DNA of 64,000 bases from Juglans regia (Eukaryota > Streptophyta > Magnoliopsida > Fagales > Juglandaceae). The position numbers and the translations under genes are program-made. The notes under the pieces were generated by a model. The model did not search any database, was not told where the DNA came from, and saw only the letters and a program-made list of their open reading frames with translations. The DNA lies in NCBI RefSeq assembly GCF_001411555.2, contig NC_049909.1, positions 8,005,485 through 8,069,484 on the forward strand, read 5' to 3'. Below, piece by piece: positions 21,156-31,900 of the stretch. Within the stretch, counting starts at the first letter, position 1. Every line of letters begins with the position of its first letter.

Positions 21156-23387
21156 TGTGGCGCCCCCGACCCCCATGTAAGGAAAACACGGGAATCGAGA
21201 CGCCGGGATGATGACAACACGGTCACACATCCCAACGTAAGTGCCAAGTGTGTGTACATGCAACGGTGTACAACAACAACGCAGCGGATTAGTCAACTAA
21301 GTACCAGAATTTAAATACAAGTAAACATCAGTAAAGATTTAAAAACAGTTATACAGTCATCCAAAATAAAGTTAACACATGTCCCGAAAATACAGAAGGG
21401 TAAAATAAATAAAAACAAGCTAGTGATCCCAGATCACTCCTCGGGCGGAGCCGTCTCCTCAGACTCACTCTCCTCCTCCTCAACTGCATCAAAATCTGCG
21501 TTACCACAGAATGGTACCGCAGGTAAGTATAACCCAAAATAATCCTCAAGAAATAAAAATGCATTTAATGCCACCAACATGCATGCATATGATGAAATAT
21601 GCATTTTTCCTCAAAACATCATTTTCCCCGAAAATGATAATTTTCCAACACACGCCAAAATCTCATTTGGCCCAAAAATAATCCGTAAAACATTTTCCCA
21701 GAAAATGATTTACACAAAATCCAACTCACACTATTTTCCCAGAAAATAGTCCATTTAATCCGTCAATTCCCTATGCACCATGGCCTCCCCTAGGGACCAT
21801 CCGCATGTCCTGGCTTCGTAGCGATGCCCAGTTCCGCGCCCAGCGCGTACATGGCCGAGCACCCGCTACGCAACGAGCGATGCCCAGTTCCGCGCCCAGC
21901 GCGTACATGGCCAGACATCCTCTAGTCCCCGCCAGCAGAAGGACCACGGAGTCGGCACGAATCTCTCGTCCGATCCCATTGTCGCCCAGCGACAATCCAG
22001 GGGACGTTACCCAGTTTATTCCGCTCCCGAGTAACCAGAGGAGCTCCACCGAGATAATGCCCCATCTCGGCTTGGGGTCGTGATACGCACGCACCCAAAT
22101 TCCATTCTCACATGAAAACCCAGTTTTCATAAACACATGAACATGAATGCAATACACGAAATCCCAGTTTTCCTTTACAAACATGATCATGCATGAAATA
22201 ATGATATGCACATGTACCAACACAAATCCACATTCCTCAATAACCAATAACCAATCCAATCAAACCAACCCAAACAACTCCAATCACAAGTCCATCCGAC
22301 CCCCGTACTCCTCGGACTCAGTCCGGCATGCCAAAAAAATACAGTGAAATGCGTTAGTGCAAAAATACATAAAATTCATGAGAATACTTTGGAGAAATAC
22401 TTACAGCGCTATATGATAATTTCCGGAGGATCACGAAACTGAAAAAGGCGACGTCTGAGCAACACCACAGTGTAAAATACACTGTGGCCGTGGGTCACAA
22501 ATACCCACTTTTCAACGGAGACAAACGAAGACCCCAAAATGGTAGGGTAGGGCCTAGAGAGGTCGGTGAAACCAATGGTGGTGGTGGTTTGCCGTGGGTG
22601 GCGGCGCAAGGGGCGGTTTTAAGGCCAAAAAGTCGAAATCGGAAATGTACTTAGTGTGGCTTCACCGGTGACGGATCGGAGCTGGGGTTGGGTCCAAAGG
22701 GTTGCCAAGAGGTCGGGGATGATGTGGTAGGAAGATGGTGGCCGGAGGTGGAGCAACGGCGGCGCTGGAGCGAAAGTGGCGCCGCGGCTTTGGAGGGTGC
22801 GTGTGGGCTGCCGGCGGCGAGATGGGGGCTGGGATTTGGGGGGTGAGGTCGCCGGAGGGAAGGGGTGCTAGTCGGCCAGGCGGTGTCGCGCACGGCAGCG
22901 CGACGGCGGCTGGGCTAGGAGGTGGACGGACGCATGGGTAGAGAGAGAAAGAGAGGGCTCGCACACGGGGGGGGAAAAGCAGCGGGAAAGAAAGAAAAAA
23001 GAAAGAAAAAGAGAAAAAGAAAAGAAGAAAGAGAGGAAAGAGAAAAATAGAGGGAAAGAAATGAGGTCCAGTCCTCATAACTTGGGTCACGAAAATGATC
23101 CAACGGAAATGATTTTAAAACCACAAATTAAATAAAATAATTTAAACGTAATGGTAAAGTCAAATTGAAATAATTAAATCTCACAGTAATTAATTTAAAT
23201 ATTAAAAGCAGTTTAAATGCACAACAATAAATAAATATTAAGAAAGCACAAAAATAATTTTCACCAAATTAAAAAATCCTAAAAATAACCCAATTAAAAT
23301 CCAGTAATTTTAAAACAAGAGAATAATTTTTTGAATAACATAAAAATAATCTTTCAATAAAAATACACTAAAATACGGGGTGTTACA
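21156..23387 (-). repeat. 5' LTR (minus strand) of the 8.8-kb chromovirus
   Basis: 2232 bp, TGTGGCG...GTTACA on the plus strand, next to the PBS and followed by the ATGAT duplication at 23388-23392. The last 330 bp are practically identical to the other LTR. The block at 22748-23065 differs strongly from its partner. Confidence 0.93.
21484..22404 (-). other. Putative LTR intron, second copy
   Basis: The same layout as 14938-15860: GT start at 22404, stem-loop around 21497-21521, AG end at 21484. Confidence 0.4.
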
Positions 23388-23392
23388 ATGAT

Positions 23393-25134
23393 CTTCTCTC
23401 AAGGGATTCACAAATTGCACCCTAAAGAGCCCAAGTAAAAAAGTACCGAAGTGTTCACAAGAACAAGCCAAACCGTTCCACATAGGAAAAAATGTCAAAT
23501 GATCAAAGATTTTAAACTAAGGTGCTAAGGGTCCTATTTATAGAGAGTACAAAGTGGAAACCATAATAGGTTCCTTGATAAATAAAATAAATAAATAAAC
23601 CATCATTATACCCGTGGCTGGGCCTTTACAGAAACAGAATGGAACATCATTGGAATCAGATCACATTCATATGCAGAATCAAAACTTCATGCCAAGGTTT
23701 TCAGATGACACATTATATAAAAAAAAAAAAAATACTGAATAGTTTCAGATCATTTCTCATGTTCGAAATAAATAGAATCGAAACATCTTCATTTATTCAT
23801 AGCAAAAACTTTTAGAATTTCTTATTCGCTCTTTTTGCATAGTTCAGAAACAGAATGCACAAAATTAGTTCATGTTTACACCAATCATGACAAAAAAAAA
23901 AAATACTTTCTCTTATAAAGAATTTATGCATATGCAGAACAAACATCTAAGGTCGTTTTCAGACTTCTTTTAAAAAAAAAACATGCATATTTTCCAAGTC
24001 AACCTCATTTCATTTCTTTTCTACAAAACTAGTATATGAACCCCGCTTACCTGACTTCCGTATATTATTTACGCTTTGAGTCGGAACTCTAGTAGAAACA
24101 CCACCTAAACAAAATATATACCCAACATTTAATAAACCAAAACAGGCCCTTCTTATCTAAATAACTATCATAAAATTAAACCCGAACAGTACCCTCCTCA
24201 AACCCTTAGCATTTAAACCCCATCACCGCCACTAAAAATTTCCATGCAACAGCCAAATACGACTCATAAAGATTACCTCTTACCAACAAGTATTTAATCA
24301 AAGACAATCAAACCCAAAACACCATTCCACCTTTGATCACTGTTAATCCCCACCAGCCATGTAATTAGAATTCCACACCACCACCATATCAACTACACTT
24401 TATCCACATTTCAAAATCCAACCGTGTAATGCCCAAGAATATTACCAAAAGTTTTGGAAGAGACTTACCTAAAAGAATCACAAAAGCTTCGCACCTCCTC
24501 GAATCGAAGCAACCCACTGTAAACTAAGCCCAAAATTCACTGGAATCTCTTGTGAAAGAGACGGTGGTCTGCGCAAGGAAGGATGGAGGGGTATGACTGT
24601 GTGCACGACAACCAAAACAGAGTTGGTGTGTGTGTGAAAACAAATCAAAGAAAAACAGAGTAAAAGAGGGTCTGTGTGAGTAAAACCAGAGGGACAAAAA
24701 GGAAAAAGAAAAGAAAAAAAAAATGAATGAGAGATCAAAGAATGAGAGAAGGGAGTTACCAAAGGTAGTGCGAAAATGATGAGGAGAAGGTCGACAGTGA
24801 TAGCTCCAACAACCCAGGGTTGAACGCACGGTGAAGGGAGAGAGAAGTTGAGAGGAAACCGATAGAAAAATTGTGTGCTGAAAGGTGAGGTTTTTTTTTT
24901 TTTTTTGAATGTGAGGAGATAGAAGCAACTACAAAAGTTATGGGTTTGGTGCATACGGGTTGGGAAATATGCGTAATTGCAATGCAAGGGAAGATCCTGC
25001 AAAGAAATAAAACAGTGCAGCAGAAGGAGAAAAAAGAACTCACCAAGTGACGCCGTTTCAAGCTTCCTTCAAGTGATCCCTTGTCGTGGGCCGAGCTTCA
25101 TCAAGTCGGGATGGGCTTTGGCCCAGGAGTTACA
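23393..25134 (-). repeat. Long gypsy LTR, second part, split by insertion
   Basis: From about 23605 it matches 26815-28359 closely (CCCGTGGCTGGGCCTTTACAG, then GATCACATTCATATGCAGAAT). It ends CAGGAGTTACA at 25134. With 14106-14520 it makes one LTR of the 25891-28359 family. The part at 23393-23605 does not match that family and holds a TATA-like CTATTTATAGAG (23533), so a further small insert is possible. Flanks CCAAA (14101-14105) and TTAGC (25135-25139) are not a duplication. Confidence 0.7.
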
Positions 25135-25480
25135 TTAGCCGAGCAATACATGCTCGATTTAAGGTTCATGGGGCTCCCTCTTTCTGTCCTTCTCATTCTA
25201 ACATACTTTGGGTTCTAGAGCATCTAGTGGAGTGAGTATTTACCCAAGGGCAATCCAAGACCTAACATGGATGGGGAAGCCGAGAGCTTTAGGTTTTCGA
25301 AACCCTAATTCCCTTGACTTATGGGCCTATGGCCAGTTCTATATGTGCTCTAACATGCACAGTTAGGACCTACAATAAGTGTGTGTTTGGGGGTCATGGT
25401 GCCATGATGGCAGTAGTGGTTGGATAATGATATGCTTGGCTATATGGTCATTTAATCCCACGACGTGCACACATGTGCAC

Positions 25481-25515
25481 GTGTGTGTGTGTGTGTGTGT
25501 GTGTTTGTGTGTGTC
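25481..25515. repeat. GT dinucleotide microsatellite
   Basis: A nearly pure GT run with one GTTT interruption. Confidence 0.95.
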
Positions 25516-25728
25516 TTAGTCATGCTTTAGGGGGATCTGAAACATGCTTGGTGGCTTAGTCATCCTAGGGTTTTCGATTAGGGCTAAAGCTCTTGACTTG
25601 GACTAGATCAATCTTAGGGTTTTCGACTAAGACTAGGGGACATTTAGGGTTTTGACTTAGACTAGGTCTTCCTTAGGTTTTTCGGATAGGGCTAGGAAAT
25701 ATGGTTTCCTTAGGTGTCTTGATTAGAC

Positions 25729-25890
25729 TGGGAACTGTAATTAAGCGAGGAGTTGCATTTAGACTATGAGTTATAATTAAACTATGAGTTGTACTTAAAC
25801 TAGGAGTTATACTTAACCTAGGAGTTGTACTTAAACTAGGAGTTATACTTAACCTAGGGGTTATGATTAATCTAGGAGTTACACTTAAAC
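25729..25890. repeat. 18-bp tandem repeat, left part
   Basis: About nine copies of GAGTTRTACTTAAACTAG with substitutions. The array is broken at TAAAC by the solo LTR at 25891 and continues at 28360-28412 with about three more copies. Confidence 0.85.
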
Positions 25891-26290
25891 TGTAACGCCC
25901 CGACCTCGAGGGTCCAAAAAGTTAACTCATATAACCTGATAATCAACTCCAACAATCCTAATGTATTTCCAAATCCAAGAATATATACTTCCAAAACTTC
26001 AAATCAAACGTAAATACTTCAAATTAATAAACCATACATACTCACGTATCAAATCCTCAATCCAACAACCCAAATAAAAATATCAACTCTTCTTCAGGTC
26101 CCAAATAACAAACTAAAATAAAATAAAATTGATATAAGTCTCCATCAACCGTCTAAATCCATAGAAATCAACTTAATAAATAAATAACATCCAATAGCAA
26201 TACTAATACCGCGAGATACCCAATATCTATTCAAAGATAATCTTGTCCACAACCTCTAATACTGAACCTCAGCTGAACCATCAATGTTAT

Positions 26291-27239
26291 CTGAAAATAT
26301 TATGAAGATTAAGAGGTGAGTTATCAACAACTCAGCAAGCAGAGAGCATATACTAGCATGTAAACATGAGCATTTATAACGTTTAGTATGCAAATAAAAT
26401 ATTTACTTTCAGAATGCAGAAACAACACATTTACTCTTGAAATGCATAAACAAACTTGGTACAAAAACACTAGAGCGAAATTTCCAAAGAGACAAACTTA
26501 TTTCCAAAAAAGAAAAATCCAATGGCATATCCAAACTAAAACATTATAATCATATCATCTTTTAGCATCACATCGGGACAAATTCCATGTTTAACCCCCG
26601 TGGTAGGGTTATAAACCACCATTATACCCATAGCTGGACCGTATAACATGTTTCACCCCCGTGATAGGGTTATAAACCACCATTCTACCCGTGGCTAGGC
26701 TGTATACCATGTCTCACCCTCGTGGTAGGGTTATAAACCACTATTATATCCGTGGCTGGGTTGTATTCCTTGTTTCACCCCCGTGGTAGGGTTATAAACC
26801 ACCATTATACCCGTGGCTAGGCCTTAACAGAAAACAGAACAGATATCATCAGAATCAGATCACATTCATATACAGAATTAGAACTTCATGCCAAGGTTTT
26901 CAAATGACATATCATATAAAAAAAAAAGTACTGAATAGCTTCAGATCATTTCACATGTTCAAAATAAACAGAATTAAAATATTTTCATTTATTCATAACA
27001 AAAACTTTTAGATTTTTCATATTCGCTATTTTGCATAGTTCAGAAATAAAATGTACAAAATTGGCTCATGTCTACACCAATCATGACAGAAAATACTTTC
27101 TCTTATATAGAATTTATACATATGCAAAATAAACATCTGAAGTCGTTTTCAAATTTCTTTTAAAAAATAAACATGCTTATTTCAAAGACAACCCCATTTC
27201 ATTTCTTTTCTGTAAAACTAGTATATGAACCTCGTTTAC
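26291..27239 (-). other. Putative LTR intron
   Basis: On the minus strand GTCAG/GTAAACG begins at 27239. The stem-loop TGAGTTGTTGATAACTCA lies at 26317-26334. It is followed by a T-rich stretch and TATTTTCAG ending at 26291. Confidence 0.45.
26583..26835. repeat. 61-bp tandem repeat in the solo LTR
   Basis: Four copies with GTGGTAGGGTTATAAACCAC and TATACCCGTGGCTGGG at a period of 61 bp (26600, 26661, 26722, 26783). Each unit contains the near-palindromes GTGGTAGGGTTATAAACCAC and CCCGTGG. The relative at 33968-34150 has a 31-bp period, about half. Confidence 0.85.
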
Positions 27240-28364
27240 CTGACTTCGGTGTATTATCAACACCTTGAGTTGGAACTATAGTAGTGACACCACCTAAACA
27301 AAACATATACCCAACATTTAATAAACCAATCCAGTAAGCTATTATTTATTGAGTAATAAACCAAAACAGCCTCTTCTTAACTCAATAACTAACATAAAAT
27401 TAAACCCGAACAGTACCCTCCTCAAACCCTTAGCATTTAAACACCATCACCGTCACTAAAACTTCCCACGCAGCAGCCAAATACGATTCATAAAGATTAC
27501 CTCTTACCAACAAGTATTTAATAAAAGACAATCAACCCCAAAACACCATTTTGATCACTGGTAAACCCCACCAACCATGTAATTAGAATTAACACCACTA
27601 CCATATCAACTACACTTTATCTACATTTCAAAATCCAACCATGTAACACCCAAGAATATTACCAAAATTTTTGGAAGAGACTTACCTAAAAGAATCACAA
27701 AAGCTTCGCACCTCCTCGAATAGAAGCAACCCACTGTAAATTAAGCCCAAAATTCACTGGAATCTCTAGTGGAAAAAATAGATGATGGTCTGCGCAAGGA
27801 AGGATGAAAGGTCTGAGTGTGTGTGCACAGCAACCAAAACAGAGTGGGGTGTGTGTGTGAAAACAAATCAAAGCAAACCAAGTAAAAGAGAGGGTTTGTA
27901 AGAGTAAAACCAGAAGAAAAGGAAGAAGAAGAAAAAAAATAAAAATGAAAGAGAGATGCCGGAATGAGAGAAAGGAGTTACCGACGGTAGTGCAAAAATA
28001 ATGAAGTGTAAGTCGATAGTTGAAGCTCCAACAACCCGAGGTTGAACTCACGGTGAAGGGAGAGAAAAGTTGAGAGGAACCGAAAGACAATGTCTACTCA
28101 AAGGTGAGGGTTTGTTTCTTGAACGTGAGAAGAGGTAGAAACAACTGCAGAGGTTATGGGTTTTGTGTGTACGGGTTGAGCAAAATGCGGAAATGCAGTG
28201 CAGTGGGGAGATTTCGTGGAGAAGAAAAATAGTGCAGTAGAAATGGGAAAAGAATGACGCCGTTCAAGCCTCCCTCCAAGTGACCGTCAGTCGTGGACCG
28301 TGCTTCGTGAAATCGGGCTAAGCATCAATGGAAACTGGGCTTAGAGCCCGAGTGTTACATAAAC

Positions 28365-28634
28365 TAGGAGTTTCACTTAATCTAGGAGTTATACTTGAAC
28401 TAGGAGTTGCAATTTAAAAAGGTTTTTATATTAACCTAGAAGGCTTACTCCCTTGGGCTCTTTATTGGGCTTGGGTGAGCATAGTGTTTGGGACTTGATC
28501 ACCCTCCCTTGATCTTAATGGGCTTGGGCCCACTTGTGGGGCTTAGTCCAAACTTATTTTCGAAATCTAGAAACCATAATCCTAGTGTAATCATTACTTT
28601 CTGAATTTAGAAACCTAAATGTTCAGGGTGTTAC
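28365..28634 (+). other. Continuation of the 18-bp array and flank
   Basis: The interrupted 18-bp repeat ends near 28412. The rest has GGGCTTGGGCCCACTTG words and ends AGGGTGTTACA (28624-28634), which looks like an LTR terminus, but I cannot pair it with a start. Confidence 0.35.
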
Positions 28635-29989
28635 AGCTTCAGCATTTAGTATTATGTTCATGTGATCATGGCTCATTATTATTCAATACGAGAATGAATT
28701 TGCTGATATTTTCTGTGATGCTATCTACAATATTTAATGAAAACTCATTTCTACATATTAAATTTTTATCTGTTCATTGTTGCACATCCATTATTATAAG
28801 ATGAATATTATTTGTGCACTAAGATATGCTCATTATAATCCTACTCATTTGTTCACATTGCCAATACTGAATTTCACTTACTGAGTTTTTGAACTCACCC
28901 TTTCCTTTTTATATTTTTTAGATGAAACTGTACAGCATGATATGAGCGTGATAGAAGCTTCAATGAGATGGTGGCATAGTTGTACAATGAAGAATGAGCT
29001 ATAGCAATATGGTTTTTACTATTCCTAGACTTTGTTTATTCGAGAAGAAATAGAAGAGGAAAAAAGTAAGAGATGATTTTTTTTAATCAGATAAAGTTAT
29101 ATTATACATTTTTGCCTCTATTTTAATATCAATATTGTCAATATTCTATAATTGATTTTGAAGTCCTTTTTGAATTTCTGCTGGCTATGAAATGATTTTA
29201 GTTTAATTAAGAAAGCATCCCTCTTTGGTTGGATCGACATGCATGTTTAAGTGTGCTCACCTGAGTCGGTGAGCACTACTTTACTCTTCTAGTTTGCTCA
29301 CCCGGTTGGCGAGAACTACTATCTTTCTCATGTTTGCCCGCACTGTTACCTTTCCTTATGCTCACTTGTGTTAGTGAGCACACTGTTAAACTTCAGTGTG
29401 CTTTCCTCATGTATTGGTGAGCACTGCTATTCTTCAGTGTGCTTGCTTGTGTTAGCAAGCACTCTTAACTCGTCCAGGTACGGGCCAATGGTGTTGCTAG
29501 CCCCAAAGCAAGCACTCCTTGGGCATGATACCTTTTTAATCCATGGGCGAGCATGTCCCCTTTACTCTTTGCTCACTCTAGTGCAATGTTGCATTTCGTA
29601 CCTCGCCCAAGTTGGCGAGCATTGTTACTCTTCAGTGTCATTCTTCAGTTTGTTCACCTAGTTGGCGAGTACTACTATTCTTTTGCTCGCTTGGTTGGCA
29701 TACAGTCTTTGCTCGCCCTGGTGCGAGATGCTTTTGGATCGCCCCAGTACGAGCAACCGTGCACAGTAATTCATAAAAATATTTTCATGGTTTTTTAAGA
29801 GTTAAAAATATTGTGATTGTTCCTATATTATATTATCTGGAAAGAAATATATATATATATATAGCAATTATGTTCATTTTATGTTATATAGTAATTCATG
29901 AAAAATAAATATATTTCCACAATTTAACTTGAATGTGATGTCTGATCATCCTCCTAACCAAAGTCCATTTGGGGGCATGATAGCTTACA
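28635..29989 (+). repeat. 5' LTR of chromovirus D (3' part)
   Basis: The sequence ends TAGCTTACA at 29989, immediately followed by a GGTATCAGAGCA primer site. It includes the LTR signature CTTACTGAG...ACTCACC plus a T-rich tract and TTTTTAG at 28921. A run of short hairpins follows (29253-29727). The LTR start lies further left and was not determined. Confidence 0.7.
29253..29727 (+). repeat. Array of short hairpin-forming repeats in the D LTR
   Basis: About eight units of roughly 45-60 bp, several with a GTGCTCACC...GGTGAGCAC type inverted repeat. Clear ones lie at 29253-29276 (9-bp stem), 29359-29380, 29439-29462 (8-bp stem), 29602-29619 and 29712-29727. Units 29359 and 29439 share loop TTGTGTTA, but their stems differ by paired changes. 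Confidence 0.75.
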
Positions 29990-30001
29990 GGTATCAGAGC
30001 A
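29990..30001 (+). other. Primer-binding site of chromovirus D
   Basis: GGTATCAGAGCA follows the LTR end CA at 29989 and matches the complement of initiator tRNA-Met except for its first base. Confidence 0.85.
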
Positions 30002-30132
30002 TAATTCCTGGACAAGTTTACATTATACATCTTATTAATTTTATCAATTGGTTTTCTAATGATTAGTTACCATTTAAATCCTATACTAAACGTTTTATGA
30101 GTTTTCATAACAAATAAGTTATTTTCTTAGAA

Positions 30133-30946
30133 TGGAAGATCCTACTATTGACCGGTTTTGCTGTTTACAACCACCTACTTTTAATGGGAATGAAGGACCA
30201 ACTGTAACACCCCAATGGAAGGTCCAAACCACATGGCCTATACTCTAAAAGGACTAGTCAATGATACAATTGGAGCCCCATTAAAACCTTATAAAGAGTA
30301 AGAACTTCTCCTTCTCAAGCAATGTGAGATCTCATACACCACCTACCCTTATCCATATCATATGGAGTATCCCACCAACAGCTACGAAAAATCAAGTCTT
30401 TAACATTGAAGAGATATTCACAATACTAAACTCAACTAACAAATTGTCAGGGAAAACTAGGTAAGGGAATTTGCCAATCTAAAACAAGCATCCTTGATGG
30501 TGGAGGAGTACGCAGCCAAATTTCCAGAGTTGTCCCAATTTGCACCAACCTATTTCTAAACGAAGAATAGAGGACCATGAGATTTGAAGAAGGGTCAAAC
30601 TTGCGAATTCAAGATCGCAGATGTAGCTTACGGCTAAAGGACTATATGGAGCTAGTAGAATGCTGCATGATCGTGGAGAAGAGTATGGCAAAGAATTCAA
30701 CGTTCTTTGCCCAAGGGCAAGATCCTATGGCGAGGAGGAAATTCTTTTAACTCCAACTCAGGATAGACATCCAACAAGGGCAAGAGCCTACGGCGAGGAG
30801 GAAAGTCCTTCAACTAAAATTCAGGAAACAAAAGGCCCAATTACGCAAAGTACAATAAAGCTCACACTGGAAATTGTTGTAGCAACTAACCCATTTGTTA
30901 CAAATGCCACAAGCTAGGGCACTTCTCTAAGGAATGCCACAAAAAT
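30133..30946 (+). pseudogene. gag: Chromovirus D gag
   Basis: It starts with ATG at 30133 and reads MEDPTIDRFCCLQPPTFNGN, then EGP, the typical gypsy Gag beginning where FNG-EGP precedes the capsid fold. A TRIM solo LTR splits it after 30202. Further on NLKQASLMVEEYAAKFPELS and QFAPTYF match the capsid core. A CCHC zinc knuckle CYKCHKLGHFSKEC is intact at 30896-30937, in frame with the protease. Much of the middle is missing and there are several stops and frameshifts. Gag forms the particle and the knuckle binds RNA. Confidence 0.82.
30203..30374 (-). mobile_element. Solo LTR of the TRIM family
   Basis: 172 bp, the same length and sequence family as the two LTRs at 9040-9485, flanked by exact CCAAC duplications (30198-30202 and 30375-30379). 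The terminal TATCACA is mutated to TATCCCA. It lies in gag of chromovirus D. Confidence 0.92.
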
Positions 30947-31510
30947 GTGACCCAGAGCCTAACCATCGGAATGGCTCAAGACAGAAGGCTTCCAGCCTTA
31001 CCACCACCTACCCGCAGAGGCAATCAAAGGAACATGACACCAACACGGATATTTGCCTTCAACCTAGGTGAGACGAAGGAAAACACAGACGTAGTCATAG
31101 GAAAGTTACATCTACTTTCTAAACAAGCTCTTGTACAACTTGGTTCTGGGGCTACGCATTCTTTTATATCTCGAGCATACATAGAGTTTTTTAACATTGA
31201 AATTAAACCATTGTAGAAAAAACATAATGTGTCCACATAGGCTGGAGACTCAACTCTTTGAGAAAGAATTGTTGAAAACTGTCCTATAGAGATTGTAGGG
31301 GTAACCTTAAGGGCAAATTTGGTAGTCTACAACATGAGTGGGTTCGACTTCGCTCTTAGAATGGATTGGTTATCTACCAACCATGCAAGAATATACTACC
31401 TTAACAAAAAGGTAACCTTCACCCGACTGAACGAATCCAAATTTAGCTTTACAGGAATTAAGCTTCAATCTCCTCCCTTACGAGTATTAGCTATCCAAGC
31501 AATGAATTAA
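30947..31510 (+). pseudogene. Chromovirus D aspartic protease
   Basis: A retropepsin domain after the knuckle. It reads RIFAFNLGETKENTDVVIGK and then LVQLGSGATHSFIS, where the family normally has LFDSGATHSFIS. The catalytic Asp is replaced by Gly (GGT at 31142), so this copy is dead regardless of its stops. After stops near 31216-31260 it continues VVYNMSGFDFALRMDWLSTN, HARIYYLNKKVTF, matching the DVILGMDWL region before RT. Confidence 0.85.
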
Positions 31511-31559
31511 AATGCTCAAGGATATATAGCTATTCTAGCTACTTGTCAAGTATAAGAGA

Positions 31560-31900
31560 ACCACCCAAGGAGGAAATTGCACCAGGAGATGTGCCCGTTG
31601 TGCGAGAATTTGAGGACATGTATCCAAAGACATACCAGGATTACCTCCAAATAGAGAACTAGAGTTCTTCATTGAGCTTTTACCAAGAACAATTCCTATC
31701 TAGAAGGCTCCTTACAAAATGGCACCTGTAGAACTTCAAGAATTAAAGCAGCAACTTGAAGAACTCCTTAGCAAAGGATTTATCTATTCAAGTGTATCAT
31801 TGTGAAAAGCGCCTATACTCTTTGTCAAAATGAATGATGGAACCAAGAGAATGTGCATTGACTACCACAAGCTAAATAAAGTAACGATAAAAAATCGTTA
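31560..31900 (+). pseudogene. pol: Chromovirus D reverse transcriptase, first part
   Basis: In shifted frames one reads [40 protein letters not shown] and [13 protein letters not shown], then [19 protein letters not shown] and KVTIKNR. These are RT fingers and palm motifs of Ty3/gypsy pol up to the KNRYPLPRIDD junction. The next insertion begins there. RT continues at 34752. Confidence 0.82.

Larger units (their letters stand above)
14610..23387 (-). mobile_element. Gypsy chromovirus with both LTRs, 8.8 kb, internally deleted
   Basis: Two LTRs of 2223 and 2232 bp bound by TG...CA, an exact 5-bp duplication, an initiator-Met PBS and a polypurine tract define a complete insertion on the minus strand. 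The interior (16833-21155) keeps only the end of RNase H, integrase and chromodomain. Gag, protease and most of RT are missing, replaced by about 2.3 kb of noncoding sequence. LTR identity is very high outside one block, so the insertion is recent. It would need proteins supplied in trans. It is inserted in the older LTR at 14106-25134. Confidence 0.93.
25135..25890 (+). other. Probable flank or 5' LTR region of chromovirus D
   Basis: No gene is seen. It contains repeated TAGGGTTTTCGA words (25300-25680), a GT microsatellite (25481-25515) and the start of an 18-bp tandem repeat. It may be the upstream part of the LTR that ends at 29989, but I could not place the LTR start. Confidence 0.35.
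25891..28359 (-). mobile_element. Solo LTR of a gypsy element, 2.47 kb
   Basis: It starts TGTAACGCCCCG, ends CGAGTGTTACA, and is flanked by exact TAAAC duplications (25886-25890 and 28360-28364). No internal domain is present, so it is most simply a solo LTR left by LTR-LTR recombination. Orientation is minus by comparison with 35129-37666. It contains a 61-bp tandem repeat (26583-26835) and a long low-complexity frame near its minus-strand start that is compositional. Confidence 0.88.

Noticed and set aside
24478..25061. Minus-strand ORFs of up to 174 codons whose last 23 codons resemble those of the ORF at 27695-28090
   Set aside because: Both lie in copies of the same LTR, so the similarity is explained by shared origin. 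The frames consist of low-complexity S/F/L runs from GA-rich DNA and contain shifts between the copies.
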